From positions 1 to 48,145 of the IMG/VR virus record IMGVR_UViG_3300046811_000186: a stretch of 48,145 bases of DNA. One strand, written 5' to 3'. The notes below the pieces were generated by a model, which saw nothing but the letters and a program-made list of their open reading frames with translations, ran no database searches and was not told where the DNA came from. Position 1 is the stretch's first letter, and the number at the start of each line of letters is the position of its first letter. Source of the stretch: a virus. The position numbers and the translations under genes were made by a program. Shown here one piece after another: positions 14,689 to 21,174 of this stretch.

Positions 14689-14735
14689 GCGGGACTTATG
14701 GCTCGGATTCGATGTCCGGTTAAGTCGCTGCCCGC
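14689..14735 (-). other. 47-nt folded element between gene and tRNA
   Basis: On the minus strand GCGG plus GACTTA pairs with the continuous TAAGTCCCGC, with a five-base bulge on one side, enclosing a small CGGA/TCCG hairpin with loop CATCGAA. It looks like a reduced tRNA-like or RNA-processing element, or the upstream end of the larger structured RNA. No gene is present here. Confidence 0.35.
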
Positions 14736-14741
14736 GTATCC

Positions 14742-15620
14742 TTACTCGTCGTCGCCGTCCGTCGCCTCGACCGTGATGACTTCCTTGTCTTCGTTGTAGC
14801 TCCAGCCGTCCTCGGTATTGAGGAACTTATCGGAGAGCACCAGCTTGCGGACCGCCTCGCGCTGCGGATGCTTGCTCATGCCGTTCTCCGGCTTCAGGAG
14901 CGCCATCGAGACCTTCGCCTTCGCCAGCTTGCCCTTGTTCGCCGCGACGACCTTCAGGATGAACGCGGTTGCGAGCGATTCGACCGTGACTTCCTCGTCG
15001 GCCTCCTCGACAACCGCCGTCTTCTTGCCCTTGGTCGCGACCGGCGCCGCGGTCTTCTTTGAGCCCTTGGTGCCGGGCAGCTCGTAGACCTGGTCGATGG
15101 TCGTCGTCGTCACCGGGAACGTCTTGCCTTTGTGCGTCCCCTTCTTCACCAGACGGGTCTTCGGCTTCCCGTCGCGGTCCAGAACCGGGCTCTGGACGAA
15201 CCGAACCCGTGTGCCGATGATGGGCTCGAAGTTGATGGAATCGGGGTCATCGCTGAACCGATTCTCATCGAAGTTCGCCTCGACCAAGGACGCGATGAAG
15301 CGCGATGCCGGCTGGTTCTGCCCCAGGGTCGCCTCGCCTCCGCCGACCGCGGTCAGGGTCAGGCCATCCTCGGACACCTCGAACTGCTCGAAGTCGCCCG
15401 CCTTCAGCAGGTCCTTCAGCTCGTCCTCGGCGCCGTCCAGCAGATACGTGTATTCCAGGTAGAGCCAGTGGAACTTCGGGTCCTTCGAACCCGGATAGTT
15501 GCCCGGTTCGAACGCTTCGCCGTTGAATTCGTCGGTGAACCGGTAGCCGGTAATCTTGCCGTCCACACCGTTCAGCCGCCCGCCCGTCGCCGCGCGGAAT
15601 GTCGAAGGTCTTGCGCCCAT
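14742..15620 (-). CDS. Hypothetical protein in SSB-like position, 292 aa
   Basis: GGAGAG precedes the ATG by eight bases. The N-terminal 185 residues are beta-rich with aromatic residues (ITGYRFTDEFNGEAFEPGN, FHWLYLEYTYLLDG). A flexible Lys/Ala/Thr linker follows (about 186-205, GSKKTAAPVATKGKK), then an acidic stretch and a helical C-terminal domain, ending in the acidic tail EATDGDDE. Oligonucleotide-binding fold plus linker plus acidic tail is the layout of single-stranded-DNA-binding proteins. I infer that role; I do not recognise the family. Its start region resembles that of the gene at 18165. Confidence 0.75.
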   Translation of the reverse strand: MGARPSTFRAATGGRLNGVDGKITGYRFTDEFNGEAFEPGNYPGSKDPKFHWLYLEYTYLLDGAEDELKDLLKAGDFEQFEVSEDGLTLTAVGGGEATLGQNQPASRFIASLVEANFDENRFSDDPDSINFEPIIGTRVRFVQSPVLDRDGKPKTRLVKKGTHKGKTFPVTTTTIDQVYELPGTKGSKKTAAPVATKGKKTAVVEEADEEVTVESLATAFILKVVAANKGKLAKAKVSMALLKPENGMSKHPQREAVRKLVLSDKFLNTEDGWSYNEDKEVITVEATDGDDE

Positions 15621-15652
15621 GTAGCCACTCTCCAGGTTAGTTGGTTAATGTC

Positions 15653-15664
15653 CGTTTGCAAACG
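15653..15664. promoter_or_regulatory. 12-bp palindrome CGTTTGCAAACG
   Basis: A perfect palindrome lies 33 bp upstream of the start of the SSB-like gene, in an 89-bp gap that also contains a TATATCC element on the minus strand. The place and symmetry fit an operator controlling the downstream minus-strand genes. No binding protein is assigned. Confidence 0.4.
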
Positions 15665-15709
15665 TCTACCCAAGGATATACTGCAACGACCGTGCCAAAG
15701 TGTGTAGCC

Positions 15710-15973
15710 CTAGCAGCGGTAGCGTCCCTGCGCCGCCCCACTATATGGCAGACCGGCCTGTTGCTTCTCGTTCTGATTCGAGGACATCTCTGTCCCCTGC
15801 GCGTAGGACATCGGGGGATGCAGCAGGTGCAGGAGCTGGATGAAAATCTGTTCGGTATCCGCCCGCCCATCGACGTCGAGGAGATTCAGAAGATTCTGCG
15901 CCATCGTGCGGCTCAGGGCGATGCCCACGAGGGGCTCCTGAGGTTCCGGTTCCAACCAATCTACTCTAACCAT
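15710..15973 (-). CDS. Hypothetical protein, 87 aa
   Basis: The ATG overlaps the last codons of the ligase-like gene (ATGGTTAG) and has GGGAGAG upstream. The N-terminus is acidic and Pro-rich (WLEPEPQEPL), followed by two helices (GIALSRTMAQNLLNLLDVDG and TEQIFIQLLHLLH), then a polar tail. No motif is recognised. The coupling suggests that it works with the ligase-like protein or the SSB-like protein. Confidence 0.6.
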   Translation of the reverse strand: MVRVDWLEPEPQEPLVGIALSRTMAQNLLNLLDVDGRADTEQIFIQLLHLLHPPMSYAQGTEMSSNQNEKQQAGLPYSGAAQGRYRC

Positions 15974-16859
15974 TGTTCTCTCCCTCTATTTCGAACTGCC
16001 GACGCAGCAGCTCGTTCTTATACCATTCGGGCATCCCCTTGGTTACCGCGCGCTGGACATGCGGCCATGCCCACTTCCACAGTAGCCGCTTTATCTCCTC
16101 CTTCTCTTCCATCCCCAGGTCCTTGGCAATCTCGGGAATCAGCAGCCCGATGTCCTTCGGGGAATCGGTGAGCTGGCCCGCCTCCCGGAGATGCTGGACA
16201 GCCTTCATCCACCGTGCCTCGGTCGTGTAGGTCTTCGCAAGCCGTTCGAGGATATCCCCGCTATTCGGGCTCGTCTCCTTCCACGCGTGCTTGTGGGCTT
16301 CCTTGAACCGCTCGCTGACGAACTTGCCCATCAGGGTCTTCTTGTCCTGGCCGTAAAGCTCGACCAGCGGCTTCACCACGACCCCCTCAATGAGCTGACC
16401 GCCCAGCACACTGGTCGTGGTATCCAGGATGGTCCTGAGGGTCTCTAGGGTCGTCGGCGGGCTCGCGGTGCCCGGCTTGGACACATAGAGCACCGGCACA
16501 CATTCGAGCCCTAAGCGGTCCGCCTCGTAACGCTTCGCCACGGGGTTGAGCCACTCGCTGTCGCCCGTGCTCACGTCGAACAGGATGACGTGGTCCTTCG
16601 GAGCCCGGTCATAACTGAGCGTGTTATGTTTCGGCTTCGCGAGATATTCGCACCGGTATGTCCAACCGGGGTGGAGCAGCCCTTCGTCACGGAGCCGCTT
16701 TGCGGTATCAACCGCCCGGTTGAACATCTTCTCCGGCGCATCCACCATCATCACAGCGCCCTTAGAGCGGACCATCAGTTCGTAGTCGTGCGGCCCGCCT
16801 GGGATGCGTAGTAGAGCCAACGATGCACACAGGTCATTCGATGGTCTCCCGCTCCTCAA
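15966..16859 (-). CDS. RNA/DNA ligase-like nucleotidyltransferase, N-terminus incomplete
   Basis: The frame is open to a TTG at 16859, but the true start is unclear (ATG at 16775 is the first good codon). Ligase motifs present: 'YRCEYLAKPKHNTLSYDR' and 'VILFDV' (motifs III/IIIa), 'LIEGVVVKP' (IV) and 'LMGKFVSERFKE' (V), then a helical C-terminal domain. The adenylation motif I (KxDG), expected shortly before 'YELMVRSKG', is not in this frame. A well-placed ATG overlapping the upstream TGA (at 16837) starts in the +1 frame and stops after 20 codons. I suspect truncation or a frameshift, so the enzyme may be inactive. Confidence 0.65.
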   Translation of the reverse strand: MRSGRPSNDLCASLALLRIPGGPHDYELMVRSKGAVMMVDAPEKMFNRAVDTAKRLRDEGLLHPGWTYRCEYLAKPKHNTLSYDRAPKDHVILFDVSTGDSEWLNPVAKRYEADRLGLECVPVLYVSKPGTASPPTTLETLRTILDTTTSVLGGQLIEGVVVKPLVELYGQDKKTLMGKFVSERFKEAHKHAWKETSPNSGDILERLAKTYTTEARWMKAVQHLREAGQLTDSPKDIGLLIPEIAKDLGMEEKEEIKRLLWKWAWPHVQRAVTKGMPEWYKNELLRRQFEIEGENNG

Positions 16860-17067
16860 TACGAAACAGACCGTGCAACCGCGTCAACAGGTGTGCCGGC
16901 TGCGAAAGATACTGGCCGGTGAACGTGATAACCGATACGAAGTATTTGTTGGCTGTGGCTTTCACCACCATGCCCTGGAACAGCTCACCTGTCGCCGTGT
17001 GAGTCCCTTCGACCAAATCGCCCGCTCCCAGGGGTAACTTCTGTTTGCACGCTTCACAACGCTTCAT
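16834..17067 (-). CDS. Hypothetical protein with CxxC, 77 aa
   Basis: The ATG at 17067 has GGGAGGG six bases before it. The product starts MKRCEACKQKLPLGAGDLVEG and continues as a beta-rich domain (LFQGMVVKATANKYFVSVI) that resembles a small SH3-like or OB-like fold. A single CxxC could be half of a metal site. Its TGA overlaps an ATG that leads into the short out-of-frame peptide before the ligase-like gene. Confidence 0.65.
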   Translation of the reverse strand: MKRCEACKQKLPLGAGDLVEGTHTATGELFQGMVVKATANKYFVSVITFTGQYLSQPAHLLTRLHGLFRIEERETIE

Positions 17068-17101
17068 ACATCCCTCCCAAGTCTCTGGGGCGTCTCCTCC
17101 T

Positions 17102-17118
17102 CCCCTCTTATAGAGGGG
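17102..17118. other. Hairpin in 132-bp gap
   Basis: CCCCTC-TTATA-GAGGGG forms a perfect 6-bp stem upstream of the 77-residue gene, within purine/pyrimidine-rich flanks. No T-run follows. It may be part of an untranslated leader. Confidence 0.3.
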
Positions 17119-17172
17119 GAGGGAGGGTCGTCCAACCAGTCTGACCGCCTTTGTTTTCAACAACTTAAATCA

Positions 17173-17201
17173 AGTCCCATACCCTAAAAGTTCGTGGGAC
17201 T
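17173..17201 (-). terminator. Weak terminator-like hairpin after ATPase gene
   Basis: A perfect 7-bp stem AGTCCCA/TGGGACT with a 15-base loop starts in the stop codon of the ATPase gene and is followed on the minus strand by TGATTT. The T-tract is short, so termination would be partial. Confidence 0.35.
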
Positions 17202-18165
17202 AAATCTCGTGAACAAGGTGATATTGCTTGTTTTCCTTAATGATTTCGCTGTTTTCCTTTAGTCTCTCCAAATGTCGGAAAAACGATGTTCGGCTCAGTC
17301 CCAACTGCTGTTCTGCGAGGGACTGCCACTCTGTGACGCCCATAGCGCCATTCTCATAGAGGAGATTGAGCACAGCGCTTTTCTTCACCGACACTTCAGT
17401 CTGCCGAGTCTCGTTGACAATGACGATGGTATCCTCGTCGGGCATATCGCGCGTCCTCAGGATGAGGTCTTCGAATTCCTCCGCGTCCTTTTGCTTCGAG
17501 CACGTAAGGGTGAGCGCGCCTTTCTTGTTCGAGAGGGAGAGCATAGCGTCTGCTGCGCCACGGAACGCAGTATTGCCTCGCTCACGGTCCCCATCGAGTC
17601 GAGTATGATGCACGACGAGAACGGTAGTATCAAACTCTTTACGAAGCCTGTCGATTCCGGCGACAAAGCGACCCATGTCGGCTTGCTGATTTTCATCGCC
17701 GTCGAAGCAGCGCGCAAGCGTATCAATGACGATAAGGTCTGGGACAACGTTTGCCTCCTCAATGCGCTCCATGACACGGGCCATTCCGTCCGAATCCGCG
17801 TAGACGGGAACGCTCTCGGTGAGCCATCCAGCAACGGCCTGGGATGGCTTGAGCTTGCGATAGCGGAGCCAGCCCTTGATGCGCTTGCCCATGCCCGCGG
17901 AACCCTCCGCACAGACATACAAGGGATAACCCTGAGTCACCTTGTGCCCCTGCCACAGACCACCAGCGGCCACAGACAAAGCAAGGTCCGACGCCAGAAA
18001 ACTCTTCTTAACCCCCGGAGGTCCATAGAGCCCCACGAGCCCACCAGCGGGGACAATCCCTTCAATGAGCCACTCCGGCGCTGGTAACTGCATCATCTCC
18101 TGCGTGCTATACAGGCGCATAGCGCCCGGCTGCGTCAGGGGGAAGGTCGAAGGCCGGGAGCCCAT
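17200..18165 (-). CDS. RepA-like (AAA_25) P-loop ATPase with C-terminal winged helix, 321 aa
   Basis: The ATPase core has Walker A GPPGVKKS at 48-55, in the relaxed form GxxxxKKS that occurs in phage members of the RepA/AAA_25 group, a Walker B strand 'VPDLIVIDTLARCF' near 135-148, and the sensor-like 'VLVVHHTRLDGD' near 190. 'YVCAEGSAGMGKRIKGW' is also typical of the group. The last 70 residues (AVLNLLYENGAMGVTEWQ, then LGLSRTSFFRHLERLK) form a winged helix for DNA binding. It is likely a replicative helicase or helicase loader, and no DnaB-like gene is seen elsewhere. The start overlaps the upstream stop (TAATG). Confidence 0.85.
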   Translation of the reverse strand: MGSRPSTFPLTQPGAMRLYSTQEMMQLPAPEWLIEGIVPAGGLVGLYGPPGVKKSFLASDLALSVAAGGLWQGHKVTQGYPLYVCAEGSAGMGKRIKGWLRYRKLKPSQAVAGWLTESVPVYADSDGMARVMERIEEANVVPDLIVIDTLARCFDGDENQQADMGRFVAGIDRLRKEFDTTVLVVHHTRLDGDRERGNTAFRGAADAMLSLSNKKGALTLTCSKQKDAEEFEDLILRTRDMPDEDTIVIVNETRQTEVSVKKSAVLNLLYENGAMGVTEWQSLAEQQLGLSRTSFFRHLERLKENSEIIKENKQYHLVHEI

Positions 18166-18260
18166 TAGCGGCTCTCCGGATGTCGAAACAGGGCGACGAG
18201 CCCGCCAATATACAGCACGAGAACTACGAGAATGGCGACGATGTCAGCAATAGGCAACAT
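18165..18260 (-). CDS. Single-helix membrane microprotein, 31 aa
   Basis: The ATG at 18260 has ACGAGG six bases before it, and the stop overlaps the ATPase start (TAATG). The peptide is almost all one membrane helix (MLPIADIVAILVVLVLYIGG) with a short basic tail (FRHPESR). The role is unknown; early phage membrane microproteins often act on host transporters or envelope, which is a general inference only. Confidence 0.65.
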   Translation of the reverse strand: MLPIADIVAILVVLVLYIGGLVALFRHPESR

Positions 18261-18312
18261 GGTGAACCTCGTGAAAAAGGTCCGCCCAGTTACCCAGGCG
18301 GACCACAGACAA

Positions 18313-18504
18313 TCAGAAGATGCGCGAGGCGCTGTTGAGACGATAGCCGTTGCGCTCGGTGATGATGTCGAAACCATCGTCACGCAGAGCAACGATGTCC
18401 CGACGAACAGACGGCACCGGAGCGCCAACGTGCGCGGCCAACACTCGCGCGTTCAACACCGCCTCTTTCAACAGGTTGTAAATCTTCGTCTGACGTTCGC
18501 TCAT
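18313..18504 (-). CDS. HTH transcriptional regulator-like protein, 63 aa
   Basis: TGAGGA lies before the ATG. The whole protein is one winged helix-turn-helix of the HTH_11/DeoR type: 'RQTKIYNLLKEAVLNARVLA', recognition helix 'APVPSVRRDIVALRDDGF', wing 'DIITERNGYRL'. It is the clearest transcription-factor candidate in the minus-strand early unit and may bind one of the palindromes in the divergent control region. Confidence 0.8.
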   Translation of the reverse strand: MSERQTKIYNLLKEAVLNARVLAAHVGAPVPSVRRDIVALRDDGFDIITERNGYRLNSASRIF

Positions 18505-18565
18505 GGTGTCCTCACTCGGTTACAGGTTAACGGGGTTCGCTCTATCTACTGCAAGACTCGTGCCA

Positions 18566-18769
18566 TCAGGCTCGACCGAACAGGCGCTGCATACGTCGGA
18601 GAATACTCTGCTCGGTCTCGCGTGGAATGTGGACATATCGCGATTCCCTCATCCCTTCAGACAGCCGGCGAACCGCGATGCGACGGCGCCGCTTCGCTGA
18701 CTCCCACCCTGTGAGGCGGTCGGCCAGTGGGCGAAGCTGGCCGGTGGTGTTCGTGCGGTGACTAGTCAT
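18566..18769 (-). CDS. Small basic protein, 67 aa
   Basis: The ATG at 18769 overlaps the stop of the upstream 36-residue gene (ATGA) and has AGAAGG before it. The sequence is very Arg-rich (WESAKRRRRIAVRRLSEGMR) and could bind nucleic acid. No family recognised. Confidence 0.6.
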   Translation of the reverse strand: MTSHRTNTTGQLRPLADRLTGWESAKRRRRIAVRRLSEGMRESRYVHIPRETEQSILRRMQRLFGRA

Positions 18770-18876
18770 AACCAACCTTCTCTATGCGCGTTATTAATAG
18801 CGTCCACAGCCATACGCAGGAGCGCCGCGCGGAGCCGTGGGGTTCGAAGGATGCGCCGGATATTGATGCGCTTCAC
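18766..18876 (-). CDS. Small basic protein, 36 aa (GTG start)
   Basis: A 36-codon gene fills the gap between two neighbours exactly: its GTG overlaps the upstream TGA (GTGA) and its own TGA overlaps the downstream ATG (ATGA). Such double coupling is unlikely by chance and fits the style of this operon. The product is Arg/Leu-rich (MKRINIRRILRTPRLRAALL). Function unknown. Confidence 0.55.
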   Translation of the reverse strand: MKRINIRRILRTPRLRAALLRMAVDAINNAHREGWL

Positions 18877-19256
18877 TTGTAATACGACGGCGCTTGGCAC
18901 CGCTCCAGCTCGGATAGAATGGTTAGCTCGTTCTCGGTCACATCCAGGATGAGTGGGTCCATCTGTTCCACGAAGCCAGCGTCCTCGTAGCGCTTCTTCC
19001 AGGCGTGCGCGTCTGTCATCCAGACATCGTCGTTGATGATTTGCACCCCGCCCCAGCGCTTCACAGACGGGATATAAGTGATGTGGAAGGGCTTGGCGAT
19101 GAGCGCTTGCCGTTGCTCGTGGGTCAGGGGCGTCGTCGGCGTCGTGATGTATTGCGCGGCACAGCGAACCCGTGCGCGCCAGTCGTCTCCTGGGAGCATA
19201 CCCATCTGTGTGTATACCGCCGCGTTGTTCTCACGTGCCAGTCTATGTGCCTTCAT
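18873..19256 (-). CDS. Hypothetical protein, 127 aa; first gene of leftward early unit
   Basis: GGAGG lies five bases before the ATG at 19256. The mixed alpha/beta protein contains 'WRARVRCAAQYITTPTTPLT', 'IPSVKRWGGVQIINDDVWMT' and a C-terminal acidic helix (ILDVTENELTILSELERC). No family is recognised. It is the first gene transcribed leftwards from the divergent control region, so it is probably expressed immediately after infection. Confidence 0.7.
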   Translation of the reverse strand: MKAHRLARENNAAVYTQMGMLPGDDWRARVRCAAQYITTPTTPLTHEQRQALIAKPFHITYIPSVKRWGGVQIINDDVWMTDAHAWKKRYEDAGFVEQMDPLILDVTENELTILSELERCQAPSYYK

Positions 19257-19381
19257 GCTGCCTCCGGGGGTTAACTGTGTTCGCCTCGTGCCCGCTCTTA
19301 CTGCAGCGCGCATGCCAAGTGTGCAAGGAGCAATTCAGGCCCAATCCCGCGGGCGAGCGCGCGAGGGTGCCCACGTATTAA

Positions 19382-19395
19382 GACAGTTAACTGTC
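19382..19395. promoter_or_regulatory. 14-bp palindromic operator candidate GACAGTTAACTGTC
   Basis: A perfect 14-bp palindrome in the divergent control region. On the minus strand it is directly followed by TTAATAC, a plausible -10 element, so a bound protein would block leftward transcription of the gene at 19256. A half copy, GTTAACTGT, is at 19270-19278, and related motifs occur at 23780-23793 and 24523-24556. Confidence 0.55.
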
Positions 19396-19421
19396 CCCTC
19401 ACGAGGGCCGGGTGTCCTCAG

Positions 19422-19466
19422 AATTCCTACAGACACCGGGATTAAACCAAAATTCCTACAGACACC
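19422..19466. repeat. Two direct copies of AATTCCTACAGACACC
   Basis: The identical 16-mer occurs at 19422-19437 and 19451-19466, a spacing of 29 bases. Each copy can pair with a nearby sequence (GGTGTC at 19411-19416 for the first, CTGGGT near 19481 for the second), giving two comparable hairpins. They may be protein-binding repeats in the control region. Confidence 0.5.
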
Positions 19467-19524
19467 CAGTTTAAAATGGAGCTGGGTGGTGTAGGGCTCG
19501 ACTGTGCAGTGCCCGATTGTCTAT

Positions 19525-19573
19525 TTCACAAAAGGTCTAGTTCACACTTAGTCGAGTTCACACAAGGTCCATA
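19525..19573. repeat. Three TTCACA-type direct repeats (iteron-like)
   Basis: TTCACA begins at 19525, 19541 and 19556, each followed after three variable bases by RGTCNAG or RGTCCAT, giving three 15-16-bp units. They lie just upstream of the proposed rightward promoter. One-and-a-half helical turns per unit suggests cooperative binding by an early regulator or an initiator protein. Confidence 0.55.
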
Positions 19574-19606
19574 TATGCTGGAATGGATGTTGCTAGGCGT
19601 TTTGGC

Positions 19607-19635
19607 TTGGCACATTCGATGCATAACGGCATAAA
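19607..19635 (+). promoter_or_regulatory. Candidate rightward early promoter
   Basis: TTGGCA (19607-19612) and CATAAA (19630-19635) are separated by 17 bases. They also form part of an inverted repeat TGGCAC...GTGCCA (19608-19643 region). The rest of the 519-bp gap 19257-19775 shows no supported gene; it is A/T-richer than its surroundings and directs both leftward and rightward units. Confidence 0.45.
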
Positions 19636-19775
19636 CCGTGCCATGTCCCAAAATAGTCCACACTGTGCTAGGACGAGACACGATGACGGTTCTGTGTGCA
19701 AGTGGCTTGGAGTAGAACACGGTTCGAAGGCGCCGAAAAGGTAAGTGCAAGTAAACAAAGGCGTCTAAGGTTGGT

Positions 19776-19991
19776 ATGCAGTTAGCACTAACCCGGAGTA
19801 TGAGATATCGCGTTATTACAATTAGTCTATTAGATGGGTCCCTATTCGATTTAGCAGAATTCCCGAATGAAACTAGCGCGGTAGATTGGGCGTCTAATCA
19901 ACGGCGGATTAGATGGGACTTGCACAGTGTATGTATAGGTCTAAACGCCGATGGACATACGCTTCACGTAAAGGAGATTGTCAGTGAATAG
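19776..19991 (+). CDS. Small early protein, 71 aa
   Basis: The ATG at 19776 is preceded by TAAGG; an internal ATG at 19800 is possible but its GGAG lies too close. The product has a beta-rich start (YRVITISLLDGSLFDLAEF) and a helix, then a strand ending 'LHVKEIVSE'. It is the first gene of the rightward early block. No family recognised. Confidence 0.65.
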   Translation: MQLALTRSMRYRVITISLLDGSLFDLAEFPNETSAVDWASNQRRIRWDLHSVCIGLNADGHTLHVKEIVSE

Positions 19992-20058
19992 TGGTCTATT
20001 GCTAATCATAGAGATTGCCTTAACCGTTGTCGCGGTTATTGGCTGGAGGTTGCGCTAA
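19984..20058 (+). CDS. Single-helix membrane microprotein, 24 aa (GTG start)
   Basis: GTG start with AAGGAG eight bases upstream, overlapping the end of the previous gene; its TAA overlaps the next ATG (TAATG). The peptide is one membrane helix (LLLIIEIALTVVAVIGW) with the basic end RLR. Coupling on both sides supports a real gene. Function unknown. Confidence 0.55.
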   Translation: MNSGLLLIIEIALTVVAVIGWRLR

Positions 20059-20192
20059 TGCAGCAAGTTACCTTTGAGACAGTAGAACGGGCCGCGGCGT
20101 TTGTGGCTGAGCTAGTCCGACAGGGTGTAACGTTCAAGGCACGCGAAACGGAGCAAGGGACAATCGTTATCACCTTAGGCGGAGGTTACTAA
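20058..20192 (+). CDS. Small early protein, 44 aa
   Basis: TAATG overlaps at both ends and GGAGG upstream support this short gene. The sequence reads as one helix (FETVERAAAFVAELVRQG) and a strand pair (VTFKARETEQGTIVITLGGG). This helix-strand-strand pattern is common in small phage proteins of unknown role. Confidence 0.6.
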   Translation: MQQVTFETVERAAAFVAELVRQGVTFKARETEQGTIVITLGGGY

Positions 20193-20380
20193 TGCCCTGG
20201 ATTATGGATATGCCCTACATCGGACCTAATCCACTCCAGGAAGCGGCCGAATTGGAGCGCAAGGAAGCGGCCGAACGTATTGCCGACTATAACGCGCGCA
20301 CAAAGAAGCTTATCGTCAAGGGTGACGCATACCGCGACAGGTTAGTAAGCGCTCGACTGTCACTCAGGAGTAATGGCTAA
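20192..20380 (+). CDS. Small helical early protein, 62 aa
   Basis: Start coupled by TAATG with GGAGG upstream. After a Pro/Met-rich start the protein is a continuous charged helix (about 15-60, PLQEAAELERKEAAERIADY). No motif recognised; possibly an oligomeric coiled coil. Confidence 0.65.
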   Translation: MPWIMDMPYIGPNPLQEAAELERKEAAERIADYNARTKKLIVKGDAYRDRLVSARLSLRSNG

Positions 20381-20643
20381 TGGCAACAGTAACGCTAACG
20401 TTGATAGACGAACTTCCGAAAGGCGCAACAGAACACGATTTGCGGATTGTGCTTATGGATGCGCTCGCGGAATATGTCTCGCATCGCGCCAACGGTTCTG
20501 GAGAAGTCTACGTAAACACGCGCTATCCAGACGATAGCGTTTACTCTGGCGCCTCCAGACTCGCGAAAATCGAGTCCGTTAACCTCCGTTGTAAGGTAGC
20601 GAACGCCTTGCACGGATTCTATGAAGTCCAGGTGGACCGCTAA
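20380..20643 (+). CDS. Early protein, 87 aa
   Basis: TAATG-coupled at both ends. An N-terminal strand (ATVTLTLIDELP), a helix (DLRIVLMDALAEYVSHRA), then strands with 'YVNTRYPDDSVYSGASRLAK'. Alpha/beta fold of about one domain; family not recognised. Confidence 0.65.
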   Translation: MATVTLTLIDELPKGATEHDLRIVLMDALAEYVSHRANGSGEVYVNTRYPDDSVYSGASRLAKIESVNLRCKVANALHGFYEVQVDR

Positions 20644-20963
20644 TGTTCTATCTCATCGTATGGCATGAGTCCGACGGTAATGATTGCACTGTCTACGATA
20701 CCGTCGTAGAAGCGCCGACAGAGGATGAGGCGCTATCTCTCCTTGGCGATGCGCTAGAGGCGCGAATGACTGCTAACGGCACGGATTTTCAGGAGGACGG
20801 TAACCATATTGGTTACTACTTCAATTGTTCTGAGGATTGTCCGGAGGATTGCGAAGGACACGGCGGAACTTCACTGCGGACAGTAGAAAGCTATACGACG
20901 GAAGTAGATGCACGCGCTATGTGCTCCCGCTGGCATTCAGAATGGAGTATGCCCAATGCGTAG
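20643..20963 (+). CDS. Early protein with acidic Cys-rich segment, 106 aa
   Basis: TAATG-coupled start. The N-terminal part is a compact alpha/beta domain (FYLIVWHESDGNDCTVYDTV, then a helix). Residues 70-90 hold three cysteines in an acidic stretch (NCSEDCPEDCEGHGG), which could bind a metal. The C-terminus 'TEVDARAMCSRWHSEWS' is helical. The strong negative charge would suit a DNA-mimic role; that is speculation. Confidence 0.65.
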   Translation: MFYLIVWHESDGNDCTVYDTVVEAPTEDEALSLLGDALEARMTANGTDFQEDGNHIGYYFNCSEDCPEDCEGHGGTSLRTVESYTTEVDARAMCSRWHSEWSMPNA

Positions 20964-21174
20964 AAAGGACTCGCCAACTATCCTGGAGGATTGCCTTTCG
21001 CGGGGTTTCGATTTGACAGAGCGCCTCGGACGCGATGATAGCGGACGGTTCTGCAAAGGCGTCCGCGTTCGATGCTCACAATGTGAGGCGCTTGTGATTA
21101 ACCGTATCGCATGCCACGAAAACCGTTGCCCGAATATTCCGCGGGAGGAGGTTGATTGCGATGAGTCCTTTTGA
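20956..21174 (+). CDS. Zinc-finger-like early protein, 72 aa
   Basis: The ATG at 20956 overlaps the end of the previous gene and has GGAG about nine bases upstream. The central part has C-x2-C ... H-x4-C (RCSQCEALVINRIACHENRC), a plausible zinc-binding module after a charged helix. No family name can be given. Confidence 0.65.
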   Translation: MRRKDSPTILEDCLSRGFDLTERLGRDDSGRFCKGVRVRCSQCEALVINRIACHENRCPNIPREEVDCDESF

